A stretch of DNA of 64,000 nucleotides from Rhodoglobus sp. (GTDB lineage Bacteria > Actinomycetota > Actinomycetes > Actinomycetales > Microbacteriaceae), in the NCBI GenBank assembly GCA_025464445.1, contig JAODLY010000034.1, forward strand, positions 62,001 through 126,000, written 5' to 3'. Shown here one piece after another: positions 35,191 through 43,219 of the stretch. The position numbers were made by a program, and so were the translations under genes. Within the stretch, counting starts at the first letter, position 1; each line of letters starts with the position of its first letter. The notes below the pieces were generated by a model, which saw only the letters and a list, made by a program, of their open reading frames with translations, was not told the DNA's origin and did not search any database.

Positions 35191-35212
35191 AACTCGACGT
35201 CAAGACACTTGG
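35191..35212. promoter_or_regulatory. sucCD upstream operator matching the icd site
   Basis: The block AACTCGACGTCAAGACACTT aligns without gaps to the icd site ATCTTGATGTCAAGATATCT: the shared core is CTYGAYGTCAAGAYA. It retains the dyad CTYGA/TCAAG. It lies about 60-80 bp upstream of the sucC GTG. Two TCA-cycle operons 20 kb apart sharing the block suggests a common regulator. Confidence 0.55.
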
Positions 35213-35378
35213 GCCATCCGAAACTCTACTCGCTCGTTCTTGCGGGTTCGCCCGGGCGGTCCCGTCGCCCGGGTTAACTTCGCGCGATCTTTCGCCGGCG
35301 GCGGCAGCCGCGGCCCGTCGGCCGTTCGGCGCGCCCGCGGGCATCCCGTTCGCCTCCGGCCGTTCGACCCTCCAGGCC

Positions 35379-35468
35379 CCTTCCGAAATGACGGAGATTT
35401 GGGCTCGTGGTGCACGCTGACGGCTTCGTTGTCGGCCCAGGTGGGCAAATCTCCGTCATTTCGGAAGG
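35379..35468. repeat. Inverted-repeat element, family A, copy 3 (plus adjacent half-arm)
   Basis: Perfect 23-bp arms at 35379-35401 and 35446-35468 (outer end CCTTCCGAAATGACGGAGAT), spacer 44 bp, unrelated in sequence to the other spacers. Ten bases on, CATTTCGGAAGG recurs at 35478-35489 as a solitary half-arm, a sign of past duplication or slippage. It lies 76 bp upstream of the DUF2236 gene. Confidence 0.88.
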
Positions 35469-35543
35469 CGGGCGCGGCATTTCGGAAGGGGCGGAAGCCG
35501 GGCGCGGCGTCGCGGGGAGGGCCTGCCCCGCGAGAATGGGAGC

Positions 35544-36311
35544 GTGCGCGCGACAACACCTTTGAGGATCGCGGATGTCTCGGCTGAGGCGATGCTGCTG
35601 GCCGGGGGTGCCCGCGCCATCCTGCTCCAACTTGCGAACCCCGCCGTCGGCCACGGCGTCGCCGAGCACAGCGACTTCGCGGACCGCCCCCTCGACCGCC
35701 TGCGCGGCACACTCACCTACCTGTACGTCATCGGTTTCGGCACGCCGGACGAGATCGCAAGGGTGGCCCGCGAGGTCGGTCGGGCCCACGCGCCCGTGCG
35801 ATCGGAGACGTATGACGCGCGCGATCCCGGTTTGCAGCTCTGGGTTGCCGCGACCCTGTACGCCAGCGCAGTGCAGATGTACGAGCTCGTCTACGGGACC
35901 CTCGGCGAGACCGACGCGCAGGCCCTGCTCGATGACAGTGCCGCGGTCGCGACAACGCTTGGCGTTCCGCGCGCGTCGTGGCCGGCGACCCCCGCGGCAT
36001 TCGCGGAGTACTGGCAGCGTTGCGAGCGCGGCCTGCGGGTGGACGACGTCGCCCGAGCGGTGGCGCTGGCGTTGCTGCATCCCCGGTCCGGCCCGTGGTG
36101 GTTCCGGCTCGCCATGCCCTCGGTGCGTGTCGTGACCGCCGGGCTGCTCAGCGCGCAACTGCGCGATGCGTACGGCTTGCAACTCGACGAGAGACGGTTC
36201 GGCCGCTTCGTGTGGTTTGCGCAGACCGTCTACCCGCGCCTGCCGCGGGTGATCAGGCATGCGCCGAAGCGGCACTACCTCAAGGTGTTCCGCTCCGGGG
36301 ATATGGGATGA
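35544..36311 (+). CDS. DUF2236 / MpaB-like oxygenase family protein
   Basis: A 255-residue protein of the DUF2236 family (related to MpaB and latex-clearing Lcp heme proteins). Features: LLAGGARAILLQLANPAVGHGVAEHSDF near the N-terminus, RLRGTLTYLYVIGFGTPDEI, HAPVRSETYDARDPGLQLWV, and FGRFVWFAQTVYPRLPRVIR at the end. The conserved His/Arg positions of the heme-type relatives are present in part, but the reaction is unknown. GTG 35544. It overlaps the mannosyltransferase gene by ATGA. Confidence 0.82.
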   Translation: MRATTPLRIADVSAEAMLLAGGARAILLQLANPAVGHGVAEHSDFADRPLDRLRGTLTYLYVIGFGTPDEIARVAREVGRAHAPVRSETYDARDPGLQLWVAATLYASAVQMYELVYGTLGETDAQALLDDSAAVATTLGVPRASWPATPAAFAEYWQRCERGLRVDDVARAVALALLHPRSGPWWFRLAMPSVRVVTAGLLSAQLRDAYGLQLDERRFGRFVWFAQTVYPRLPRVIRHAPKRHYLKVFRSGDMG

Positions 36312-37480
36312 CCCGCGCCATCGACAGGCTCGGGGGCGGCATGCCGGGCTGGGCCGCCGTGCTCATCGTCTACGCAGCATCCCGCATCGTGTCGACAGCG
36401 CTGCTGCTCGGGATGTTCCTGCTCGCCACGAACGAGGGCTGGACCTTTGCCAGCCACCGCGACAACCCCACGTTCTTCACGTTCTCCGGTTCGTGGGACA
36501 GCTCCTTCTACCGGGGGATTGCGTTACAGGGCTATCCGACGGAGCTTCCCGTCGACTCCCGCGGCAACGTCTTGCCGAATCCATGGGCGTTCCTGCCGGT
36601 CTTCCCGTGGGTCACCCGCGGGCTCATGGCGATCAGCGGGCTGGACTTCTACGTCGCGGGCGTCATCGTGTCCACGGTCTTCGGGGCTGCGGCGGCCATC
36701 GTGCTGTACCGGCTGTTGCTGCTGCGCACGAACGAGCGCTCAGCCCTCTGGGCAGTGATCCTGTTCTGCTTCGGCCCCGTGTCGTTCATCCTGCAGACCG
36801 CATACGCCGAGAGCCTCTTCCTGTTCCTCATCTTCGCCAGCCTCCTGGCTCTCGTGGCCAGGCGCTATCTGGTCATGATCCCCGCCGGCGTGCTCGCCGC
36901 GTTCACCCGGCCGGGCGCGCTGGCCCTCGCGCTGGTGCTCGCCATCCACCTCATCGTGCGCATGCGTACGGGTCTTCTTCGTCGGGGGGAGGCGGCGACA
37001 ATAGTGCTCGCCGGGCTTGTCATCGCCGCCGCCGGTCTTGCCTGGCCGGTCATCGCCGACCAGGTCACCGGCCACCCGAACGCATACCTGCAGACGGAGC
37101 TCTCCTGGTGGGTCGGCTTCGTCGGGCGCCAGCACTTCGCCCCGCTGACCCCGTGGTTCCTCATGGCCGGGCGCTACCTCGGCATCGCGGGGCTCTTACT
37201 CGTCGTCGCCGTTGTCGGGGGATACGCCTGGTGGTTGTCCCGCCGGGCCCTGCGCGGCCTCGGGCACGAGTTCGTGGCATGGGGGGCGAGCTACGGGCTC
37301 TACCTCTTCGCCGTCTTCCTGCCGCAGCAGAGCCTCTTCCGAATGCTGATGCCGCTCGCCCCCCTGCTCGGCGATCCGGCGTTCTCTCGTTCGGCGGCGG
37401 TGAGACGCACGTTGCTCGTTGTCGGGATCGTGCTGCAGGGCGCAGCCGTCGTGCTGCTGTGGTTCCTGGGCTACCCCTAG
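36308..37480 (+). CDS. Multi-pass membrane mannosyltransferase-like protein (PIG-V / DUF2029-like)
   Basis: A 390-residue protein from ATG 36308 with about nine helices. Following the first helix are the acidic loop SGSWDSSFYRGIALQGYP (catalytic-type Asp of GT-C enzymes) and NPWAFLPVFPWVTR, both characteristic of PIG-V-like lipid-linked mannosyltransferases. It is likely to use polyprenyl-phosphate-mannose on the outer face of the membrane; the acceptor is unknown. It overlaps the DUF2236 gene by 4 bp, so they form a two-gene operon, convergent with the RNB gene 3 bp away. Confidence 0.75.
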   Translation: MTRAIDRLGGGMPGWAAVLIVYAASRIVSTALLLGMFLLATNEGWTFASHRDNPTFFTFSGSWDSSFYRGIALQGYPTELPVDSRGNVLPNPWAFLPVFPWVTRGLMAISGLDFYVAGVIVSTVFGAAAAIVLYRLLLLRTNERSALWAVILFCFGPVSFILQTAYAESLFLFLIFASLLALVARRYLVMIPAGVLAAFTRPGALALALVLAIHLIVRMRTGLLRRGEAATIVLAGLVIAAAGLAWPVIADQVTGHPNAYLQTELSWWVGFVGRQHFAPLTPWFLMAGRYLGIAGLLLVVAVVGGYAWWLSRRALRGLGHEFVAWGASYGLYLFAVFLPQQSLFRMLMPLAPLLGDPAFSRSAAVRRTLLVVGIVLQGAAVVLLWFLGYP

Positions 37481-37483
37481 CGT

Positions 37484-38932
37484 TCAGACGGTGAAGAGCG
37501 TGGTGCCCGTGGCGATGTCGGCGCTCACGAGGGTGGCCTTCACCGTCTGCCCGGCCTCAACCGTGCCCTCGATGGTCGCCGTGACCACAGGGTCGGTCAG
37601 CTGGATGACGCCCCCGCCCGCCTTCGCCGAGATCACCACGGCGTCGAAAACCTCACCGACCCGCGCCACGAGCAGCGCCGCCTCGATCGCGTCGACCGAG
37701 GCGTGCTCGAGCCGGGACGCCACCCCGTCCGAGCGGCTCATGATCTTCGGCAGCGTCGGCAGCGCGTCGCGGGCCCACGCCGGCACCGGCTTACCGGCGA
37801 TGAGCGCCTCGCAGGTCACGAGCACGAAGCGGTCGACGAGCCGCCGAAGTGGGGCTGTCGCATGGGCATATGGCGCGGCGACGGCCGCCTGGACCGGATT
37901 CTCTGGCACCGAACCGTCGAAGGCCGTGTACCCGGCCCCGCGGAACAGCGACGCCGCGGCATGGATCGCGGCCAAGCCCCGGGAATCGTTGCGGTCGAGC
38001 CCCCGCAGGTACTCGCCGTACGCCATCTCGCGTGGCCACGGCACCCCCAGGGCCGCGACCTGGTTCCTGAACCGTTCGAGGGTGTCCGGCCAGGGCGCGG
38101 GCATCGTGCGCAGGATGCCGACGCCGCCATCCATCATGATCTTCGCGGCGGCCATGCCGGTCATGAGCGAGACCTGGGCGTTCCAGTCCTCCACCGGCAG
38201 GGGGCTGCGCCGCACGAGCCTGTACTGGCCGTTCTCGAAGACGACCTCCTCGTCGGGCCGGTTGAGGCTCGCCCCGCCGCGCTCCCGTTCGAGCACTATG
38301 CGCTTGAGACCCACCTCCCTGAGCAGCTGCAGTGATTCGTCCGCCGAGCCGGAGTCGAGCTGCGCCTGCACCTGGGCATAGGTGTACTGGTGGCGGCTGC
38401 GGATGCGCGCCCGCACGAGGGTCGTCGCTGTGACGTTCGCCGCGGCATCCAGGTCGAATGTCCACACGAACGCGCCGCGCAGCTGGCCCTCGAGCAGTGA
38501 CGCCGCGTGCTCGCTGATGGCGACGGGATGCAGCGGCACGCGGCCATCCGGCGCGTACATCGTCTGGCCGCGCAACCTCGCCTCCTCATCGATTGCGCCG
38601 CCCGGCGGCACGAAGCTCGGAACATCGGCTATCGCATAGCGGACGCGATATCCGTCCCCCAGCCGCTCCAGCTGCAGGGCCTGGTCGAGGTCGGTCGAGC
38701 CGGCGGGGTCGATCGTGACGAAGTCGATGTCGGTGGCATCCGCGTCGGGCAGCACGGCCGTCTCGATCGAACGCCGGGCCTCGTTCTCGACCTGCCCCGG
38801 GAAGTGCTCGGCAAGACCCAGGTCATCGCGGATGCCCTGCAACGTCGTCGCGAGCAGGTCTGTGGGCCGTGTGACCCGGGGAACGACGACGCGTTCGCGC
38901 AGGTCGGGGTCAGATCTTTTCAATTGGCGCAA
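37484..38932 (-). CDS. RNB domain exoribonuclease (RNase II/R family)
   Basis: A 482-residue 3'-5' exoribonuclease-like protein. The RNB catalytic domain covers about 60-380, with DIDFVTIDPAGSTDLDQAL supplying the metal-ligand Asp residues, YAIADVPSFVPPGGAID, and the helix YAHATAPLRRLVDRFVL. A short C-terminal beta region stands in for S1; no clear cold-shock domains precede RNB, so it is smaller than RNase R (about 800) and RNase II (about 640). The start is uncertain: TTG 38932 lies 23 bp inside pcrA, and a second TTG is at 38920. Confidence 0.85.
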   Translation of the reverse strand: MRQLKRSDPDLRERVVVPRVTRPTDLLATTLQGIRDDLGLAEHFPGQVENEARRSIETAVLPDADATDIDFVTIDPAGSTDLDQALQLERLGDGYRVRYAIADVPSFVPPGGAIDEEARLRGQTMYAPDGRVPLHPVAISEHAASLLEGQLRGAFVWTFDLDAAANVTATTLVRARIRSRHQYTYAQVQAQLDSGSADESLQLLREVGLKRIVLERERGGASLNRPDEEVVFENGQYRLVRRSPLPVEDWNAQVSLMTGMAAAKIMMDGGVGILRTMPAPWPDTLERFRNQVAALGVPWPREMAYGEYLRGLDRNDSRGLAAIHAAASLFRGAGYTAFDGSVPENPVQAAVAAPYAHATAPLRRLVDRFVLVTCEALIAGKPVPAWARDALPTLPKIMSRSDGVASRLEHASVDAIEAALLVARVGEVFDAVVISAKAGGGVIQLTDPVVTATIEGTVEAGQTVKATLVSADIATGTTLFTV

Positions 38933-41276
38933 TCTTGATGAGAAGCCGTTTGCGGCCCGCGACGTCGAACTGCACCTCTGCGACCCGCCTGGGCCCCTCG
39001 CCAGTGACTGCCGTCACGCTGCCCTCGCCGAAGTCGGCGTGCCGGATGCGCCCGCCGACCTCGAGCGTGAGGTCGCCGTTGTCCCGCACGACGCCCGTCA
39101 CGGCGCTCGTCCACTCCGTCTTCACCCGCGGGGGCGCCGGCGGGAGCGAGCCCGCATAGCTCTCGCGCATCGCGGGCGCCCTGGCGTTGAGCGCCCGGGA
39201 CCCGGAGCGGAATCCTCCCCCACCGCCGGACTGCCGCCATTCGATGAGCCCGGCCGGGATCTCCTGCAGGTAGCGGCTCGGCAGCGACACGCTCACATCC
39301 CCGAAGCTGGCGCGGGATGCGGCGAGCGAAAGGTAGAGGCGCTTCTTCGCGCGCGTGATGCCGACGTAGAACAGCCGCCGTTCCTCGGCCAGTCCGCCGG
39401 GCTCGTTCGACGACATGCGGTGCGGCAGCAGGTCCTCCTCGAGACCGGTGAGGAACACGGAGTCGTACTCGAGCCCCTTCGCGGTGTGCAGCGTCATGAT
39501 CGACACAGTCCCGTCGCCGTCGTCGATCTCGTCGGCCGCAGCGAACAGAGCGATGCCGGTGAGGAAGTCGATGAGGGTACCCGCCGGGGTGATCGTGCGG
39601 AACTCCCTGGCCTGCGAGACGAGCTCTTCCAGGTTCTCTGCGCGGGCCGCATCCTGGGCGTCGCCACTCGACTTGAGCTGTGCGTGGTAGCCCGTCTTGT
39701 TCAGGATGTCGGTCAGGATGTCGTGCGGCGCCGCGGTGGCGGCGACTTTTCCCGCATCGTCGAGGATCGTGCCGAGCTCGATGATCGCCGCAGTCACCTT
39801 GGGCCCCATCCCCAGTTCGCCCGCGTCGAGCAGCGCCTCGCGCAGCGGCACCCCGACCCGGTCCGCGTATGCCTGCAGGCTCGCCTCCGTCGCCGGCCCG
39901 ATGCCGCGCTTGGGCACGTTCATGATGCGGCGCAGGGCAAGGTCGTCGTCGGGGTTGGCCACCTGGATGAGGTAGGCCATCGCATCCTTGATCTCGGCCC
40001 GCTCGTAGAACCTCGTGCCGCCGGGGATGCGGTACGGGATGGCCGAGCGGATGAAGATCTCTTCGAGCGGCCGCGTCTGGGAGTTGGTGCGCACGAAGAC
40101 CGCGACGTCGTTGAGGCTGAGGCCGGCCGAGCGCAACTTCTCGATCTCGTCGGCGACGAACTGGGCCTCGTCGTGTCCCGAATAGCCGGTGTACCCGATG
40201 ATCTTGTCGCCAGCGCCCACGACGGTGAACAGGTTCTTAGCCTTGCGGTCGAAGTTGTTGGAGATCACGCCGTTTGCGGCGTCCAGGATGTTCTGGGTGG
40301 AGCGGTAGTTCTGCTCGAGAAGGATGACCTTCGAGTTGGGAAAGTCGCGTTCGAACTCGACGATGTTGCGGATGTCGGCGCCGCGGAACGCGTAGATCGA
40401 CTGGTCGGAGTCGCCCACCACGGTCAGCGATGCCCCCGGGATGCCGCCGCTGCCGTCGAGCTTCATCAGGGTGCCCTCTGGCACGTACTCCGGCTTGACG
40501 GGCCTCACCAGTTCGCGGATGAGTGCGTACTGCGCGTGGTTCGTGTCCTGGAACTCGTCTACGAGCACGTACCGAAAGCGGCGCTGGTAGAGGGCGGCGA
40601 CATCCGGGAAGGCCCTGAACAGGTAGACGGTCTCGGCGATGATGTCGTCGAAGTCGAGTGCGTTCGCCCTGCGCAGCGCGGCCGTGTACCTGCGGAAGAT
40701 CTCGAGGAACCCGGACTCCTTCGGGTCGTCGACATTTGCCGAACGGGCGAAGGTCTCCGCGTCGGTGAGCTCGTTCTTGAGCTTCGAGATGCGACTGGAT
40801 GCCCCTCCCGCGGTGAACCCGAGGGTGTCGGCATCCAGCTCCTTGATGATGCGCTTGAGCAGGGCACGGGAGTCCTGGGTGTCGTAGATCGTGAAGCTCT
40901 GTTTCATCCCCATGGACTCGGCCTGGCGCCGCAGGATGCGCACGCACGCCGAGTGGAATGTGGAGATCCACATGCCTTCCGACTGGTCCCCGACGAGGGC
41001 CCGCACCCGCTCGCGCATTTCGGCTGCGGCCTTGTTCGTGAACGTGATCGCGAGGATCTGGCTCGGCCAGGCTTCCCGCGCCTGCAGCAGCCCCGCAATG
41101 CGGCGGGTGAGCACGCTCGTCTTGCCAGACCCCGCCCCCGCCACGATGAGCAGCGACTGGCCCCTGTACTGCACTGCTTCGCGCTGCTGCGGGTTGAGCC
41201 CGGCGAGAAGCGCGTCGTCGAGCCGACCGCCGCGGGGAGGATCGGCCGGATCGGCCGGGTCAAGGATGAAGGTCAT
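38910..41276 (-). CDS. pcrA: ATP-dependent DNA helicase PcrA/UvrD
   Basis: A 788-residue SF1A 3'-5' helicase for nucleotide excision and recombination control. Motifs: LNPQQREAV (Q), VAGAGSGKTSVLTRRI (I), ITFTNKAAAEMRERV (Ia), VLVDEFQDTNHAQY (II), VGDSDQSIYAFRGAD (III), EQNYRST (IV), IMTLHTAKGLEYDSVFL (V), and ERRLFYVGITRAKKRL (VI). The C-terminal Tudor-like tail (IRHADFGEGSVTAV) is the PcrA RNA-polymerase-interacting domain. Its position upstream of sucCD follows actinobacterial gene order (uvrD1-sucCD). Confidence 0.97.
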   Translation of the reverse strand: MTFILDPADPADPPRGGRLDDALLAGLNPQQREAVQYRGQSLLIVAGAGSGKTSVLTRRIAGLLQAREAWPSQILAITFTNKAAAEMRERVRALVGDQSEGMWISTFHSACVRILRRQAESMGMKQSFTIYDTQDSRALLKRIIKELDADTLGFTAGGASSRISKLKNELTDAETFARSANVDDPKESGFLEIFRRYTAALRRANALDFDDIIAETVYLFRAFPDVAALYQRRFRYVLVDEFQDTNHAQYALIRELVRPVKPEYVPEGTLMKLDGSGGIPGASLTVVGDSDQSIYAFRGADIRNIVEFERDFPNSKVILLEQNYRSTQNILDAANGVISNNFDRKAKNLFTVVGAGDKIIGYTGYSGHDEAQFVADEIEKLRSAGLSLNDVAVFVRTNSQTRPLEEIFIRSAIPYRIPGGTRFYERAEIKDAMAYLIQVANPDDDLALRRIMNVPKRGIGPATEASLQAYADRVGVPLREALLDAGELGMGPKVTAAIIELGTILDDAGKVAATAAPHDILTDILNKTGYHAQLKSSGDAQDAARAENLEELVSQAREFRTITPAGTLIDFLTGIALFAAADEIDDGDGTVSIMTLHTAKGLEYDSVFLTGLEEDLLPHRMSSNEPGGLAEERRLFYVGITRAKKRLYLSLAASRASFGDVSVSLPSRYLQEIPAGLIEWRQSGGGGGFRSGSRALNARAPAMRESYAGSLPPAPPRVKTEWTSAVTGVVRDNGDLTLEVGGRIRHADFGEGSVTAVTGEGPRRVAEVQFDVAGRKRLLIKIAPIEKI

Positions 41277-41307
41277 CGCCAGCCAATTCTACCGGCGACC
41301 CCCGATG

Positions 41308-42288
41308 CTACTGCGCGGTGAGCGCGGCCACGACGAGGTCGGGCTGGTCGGCGAACACCCCGTCGACCCCGGTGCCGATGATCGCGCGGAACTCCGCAAG
41401 CCAATCGCCGTAGTCGCCGGGGGACGAGCCTTTGCGATGTTGCCGCGCGAGAAACTCGTTCTCGGCCCGCAGCGTCCAGGTGAAGACACTGAGCCCTGCG
41501 GCATGCGCCCGCGCCACGAGTTCGCCGCCGGAGAGGATGAGCGGCTTGTCGACACTGATACCGTCGACGTCTTCCGCCAGCCGGGCCAGCCCATCGTCCG
41601 CGAGGTGCTCGGCGTAGCTCGGCGCGGCGGTGCCCAGCCGCGCCACGAGGTCTGCGGGAGCGCCGGATGCCTCGATGAGGAACACATATCGGCCGGGCAC
41701 GCCGCGCCCACGAATCGCGCCGAGCACACCCTGCTCGAACGACTCCACTATGAGGTTCGTCGGCGTCGCCCAACCGCCGATCTCCGCCGCGAACAACGCG
41801 TCCAGTGGCAGCCCGATCGATTCGAAGTACGTAGCATGCTTGATCTCCGCGACCAGCGCCAGCTGCTTGCCCAGCCTCGCGCTCTCCGCGTCGACGATGG
41901 CGAGCAGGCCAGACAGGCGCAGGATGCCGTACATCCCGTCGAAGGTGGCCGCCGCCTGGCGGACGGCGGGCAGTCGCTCGGTCGCGCGCAGCGTGCTGAG
42001 CTCCGACCACGTGAAATCCTCCGTGAACCAGCCGGACAGGCTTGCGCCGTCGATGACCTTCGTGGTGCGCCGAGCGGCGAACTCTGGGCGGGACGCGACA
42101 TCCGTTGTCCCGGAGATCTCGTTCTCGTGGCGGAGCACGAGCACCCCGTCTTTCGTCGCGACGATATCGGGCTCGACGGCGTCAGCTCCGAGCGCGAATG
42201 CGAGCTCGTAGGCAGCCCTGGTGTGCTCCGGCCGGTACCCGCTCGCCCCGCGGTGGCCGATGATGAGTGGTGCACGGCGCGTGTTCAC
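41308..42288 (-). CDS. Glycerophosphodiester phosphodiesterase family protein
   Basis: A 326-residue GDPD-fold enzyme: IIGHRGASGYRPEHTRAAYE (catalytic HR and the Glu), GADAVEPDIVATKDGVLVLR with the metal-binding Glu/Asp, HENEISGTTDVA (second catalytic His), LVAEIKHATYF and the terminal GVDGVFADQPDLVV. It hydrolyses glycerophosphodiesters to glycerol-3-phosphate and alcohol. No signal peptide is visible, so it appears cytoplasmic. The start codon is GTG 42288, and the gene is divergent from the next one across 44 bp. Confidence 0.92.
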   Translation of the reverse strand: MNTRRAPLIIGHRGASGYRPEHTRAAYELAFALGADAVEPDIVATKDGVLVLRHENEISGTTDVASRPEFAARRTTKVIDGASLSGWFTEDFTWSELSTLRATERLPAVRQAAATFDGMYGILRLSGLLAIVDAESARLGKQLALVAEIKHATYFESIGLPLDALFAAEIGGWATPTNLIVESFEQGVLGAIRGRGVPGRYVFLIEASGAPADLVARLGTAAPSYAEHLADDGLARLAEDVDGISVDKPLILSGGELVARAHAAGLSVFTWTLRAENEFLARQHRKGSSPGDYGDWLAEFRAIIGTGVDGVFADQPDLVVAALTAQ

Positions 42289-42332
42289 GGGTCAAGGCTA
42301 AGGGTGGGCGCGCGCGCCGCTAACATTCGTCT

Positions 42333-42650
42333 ATGTCCACGTGTGCGAGTTGCGGTGAGCAGCTGGAGTCGGATTGGAAGTTCTGCGTCTTCTGCGGAGC
42401 ACCGGCTGTGCCTGGGGCGATTCGTCCGACGACAGTGGCAACACCGCGCGTGAACCGGCTGGCAATCCTCGCTCTCGTGCTCGCCTGTATCGGCGGCCCA
42501 CTCGCGCTCGTGTTCGGGCATCTCGCGACCGCGCAGATCCGGCGCTCGGGCGAGCGCGGCCTCACGATCGCCCGCGTTGCCACAGTGCTCGGCTACGTGT
42601 GGCTGGCGGTGGTCATCGGGGTGCTGGTGTACCTCAATGTCCCGCACTGA
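42333..42650 (+). CDS. Zinc-ribbon DUF4190 membrane protein
   Basis: A 105-residue protein with a zinc ribbon (CASCGEQLESDWKFCVFCG, two CxxC pairs) followed by a DUF4190 module: two helices (LAILALVLACIGGPLALVFG and VATVLGYVWLAVVIGVLVYL) around GHLATAQIRRSGERG. The function is unknown. A TAACAT -10-like box ends 7 bp before the ATG and there is no ribosome-binding site, suggesting a leaderless message. The next gene overlaps its 3' end. Confidence 0.75.
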   Translation: MSTCASCGEQLESDWKFCVFCGAPAVPGAIRPTTVATPRVNRLAILALVLACIGGPLALVFGHLATAQIRRSGERGLTIARVATVLGYVWLAVVIGVLVYLNVPH

Positions 42651-43191
42651 AATGCCCCGCACCGGCGGGTCGACACTTGCGCAAGGCTGGCGTGAGCCGA
42701 GCTCCCTGCTGCCGCTGCACTGGGGCACCTACCGCGACCGCTACCTGTGGGGCCTCATCCTCATCGTCGGCGGGGCCATCCAGCTGCAGGGCTCGAACAC
42801 CTGGACGCTGCCCCTGCTGCTCATCGGCACCGCCGCGCACGCGACCGGCTGGGCGATCATGCCGGCGCGGGGCTGGCGGCGGTTGCTGGCGGTCGCGCCG
42901 GCCACCGGCCAGATCTGGCTGCTGCTCACGGGCCCACAGTCGATGTGGACGCTCGTCGTGCCATACCTGTGCTGGCTCGTGGTGCGGCACCGCCCGGTGA
43001 CCGCCTACCTGACGGTGCTTTTCCCGGTCGCGAACGGATTCATCATCCCCCAGTTGTTCAGCGAATACTCCGGGATGCCGCTGGCCCTCGTCATTTCGAT
43101 GGCGGTGTTCGTCGGCTCGGCCTGGCTCGCTCGGCTCATTGCCCAGTCCGCCCGCGTGCCCGCCCTGCAATCCCACAGCGGCCTGAAGTAG
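42637..43191 (+). CDS. Unidentified membrane protein, about five helices
   Basis: A protein of about 184 residues. The start may be ATG 42637, 14 bp inside the previous gene, or ATG 42652, 1 bp after its stop. Segments include YLWGLILIVGGAIQLQG, WTLPLLLIGTAAHATGWAIM, LLAVAPATGQIWLLLTG, YLTVLFPVANGFIIPQLF and PLALVISMAVFVGSAWLARL. No family is recognised. Coupling with the DUF4190 gene suggests a shared role. Confidence 0.65.
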   Translation: MSRTEMPRTGGSTLAQGWREPSSLLPLHWGTYRDRYLWGLILIVGGAIQLQGSNTWTLPLLLIGTAAHATGWAIMPARGWRRLLAVAPATGQIWLLLTGPQSMWTLVVPYLCWLVVRHRPVTAYLTVLFPVANGFIIPQLFSEYSGMPLALVISMAVFVGSAWLARLIAQSARVPALQSHSGLK

Positions 43192-43219
43192 ATTTGTAGT
43201 CCCCTTCCGAAAGGACACC

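Larger units (their letters stand above)
35131..35543. other. 413-bp gap between sucC and the DUF2236 gene
   Basis: It holds the sucCD upstream region with a TCA-type operator (35191-35212) and family A repeat copy 3 (35379-35468), followed by a half-arm (35478-35489). I see no convincing ORF, RNA gene or terminator with a T-run in the rest. Confidence 0.55.

Noticed and set aside
38715-41321. Very long open frame (868 codons) on the plus strand opposite pcrA
   Set aside because: It is the complement of a well-conserved helicase in high-GC DNA, where the antisense frames are often open. Its composition (Arg, Gly, Asp, Val rich) resembles no protein family.
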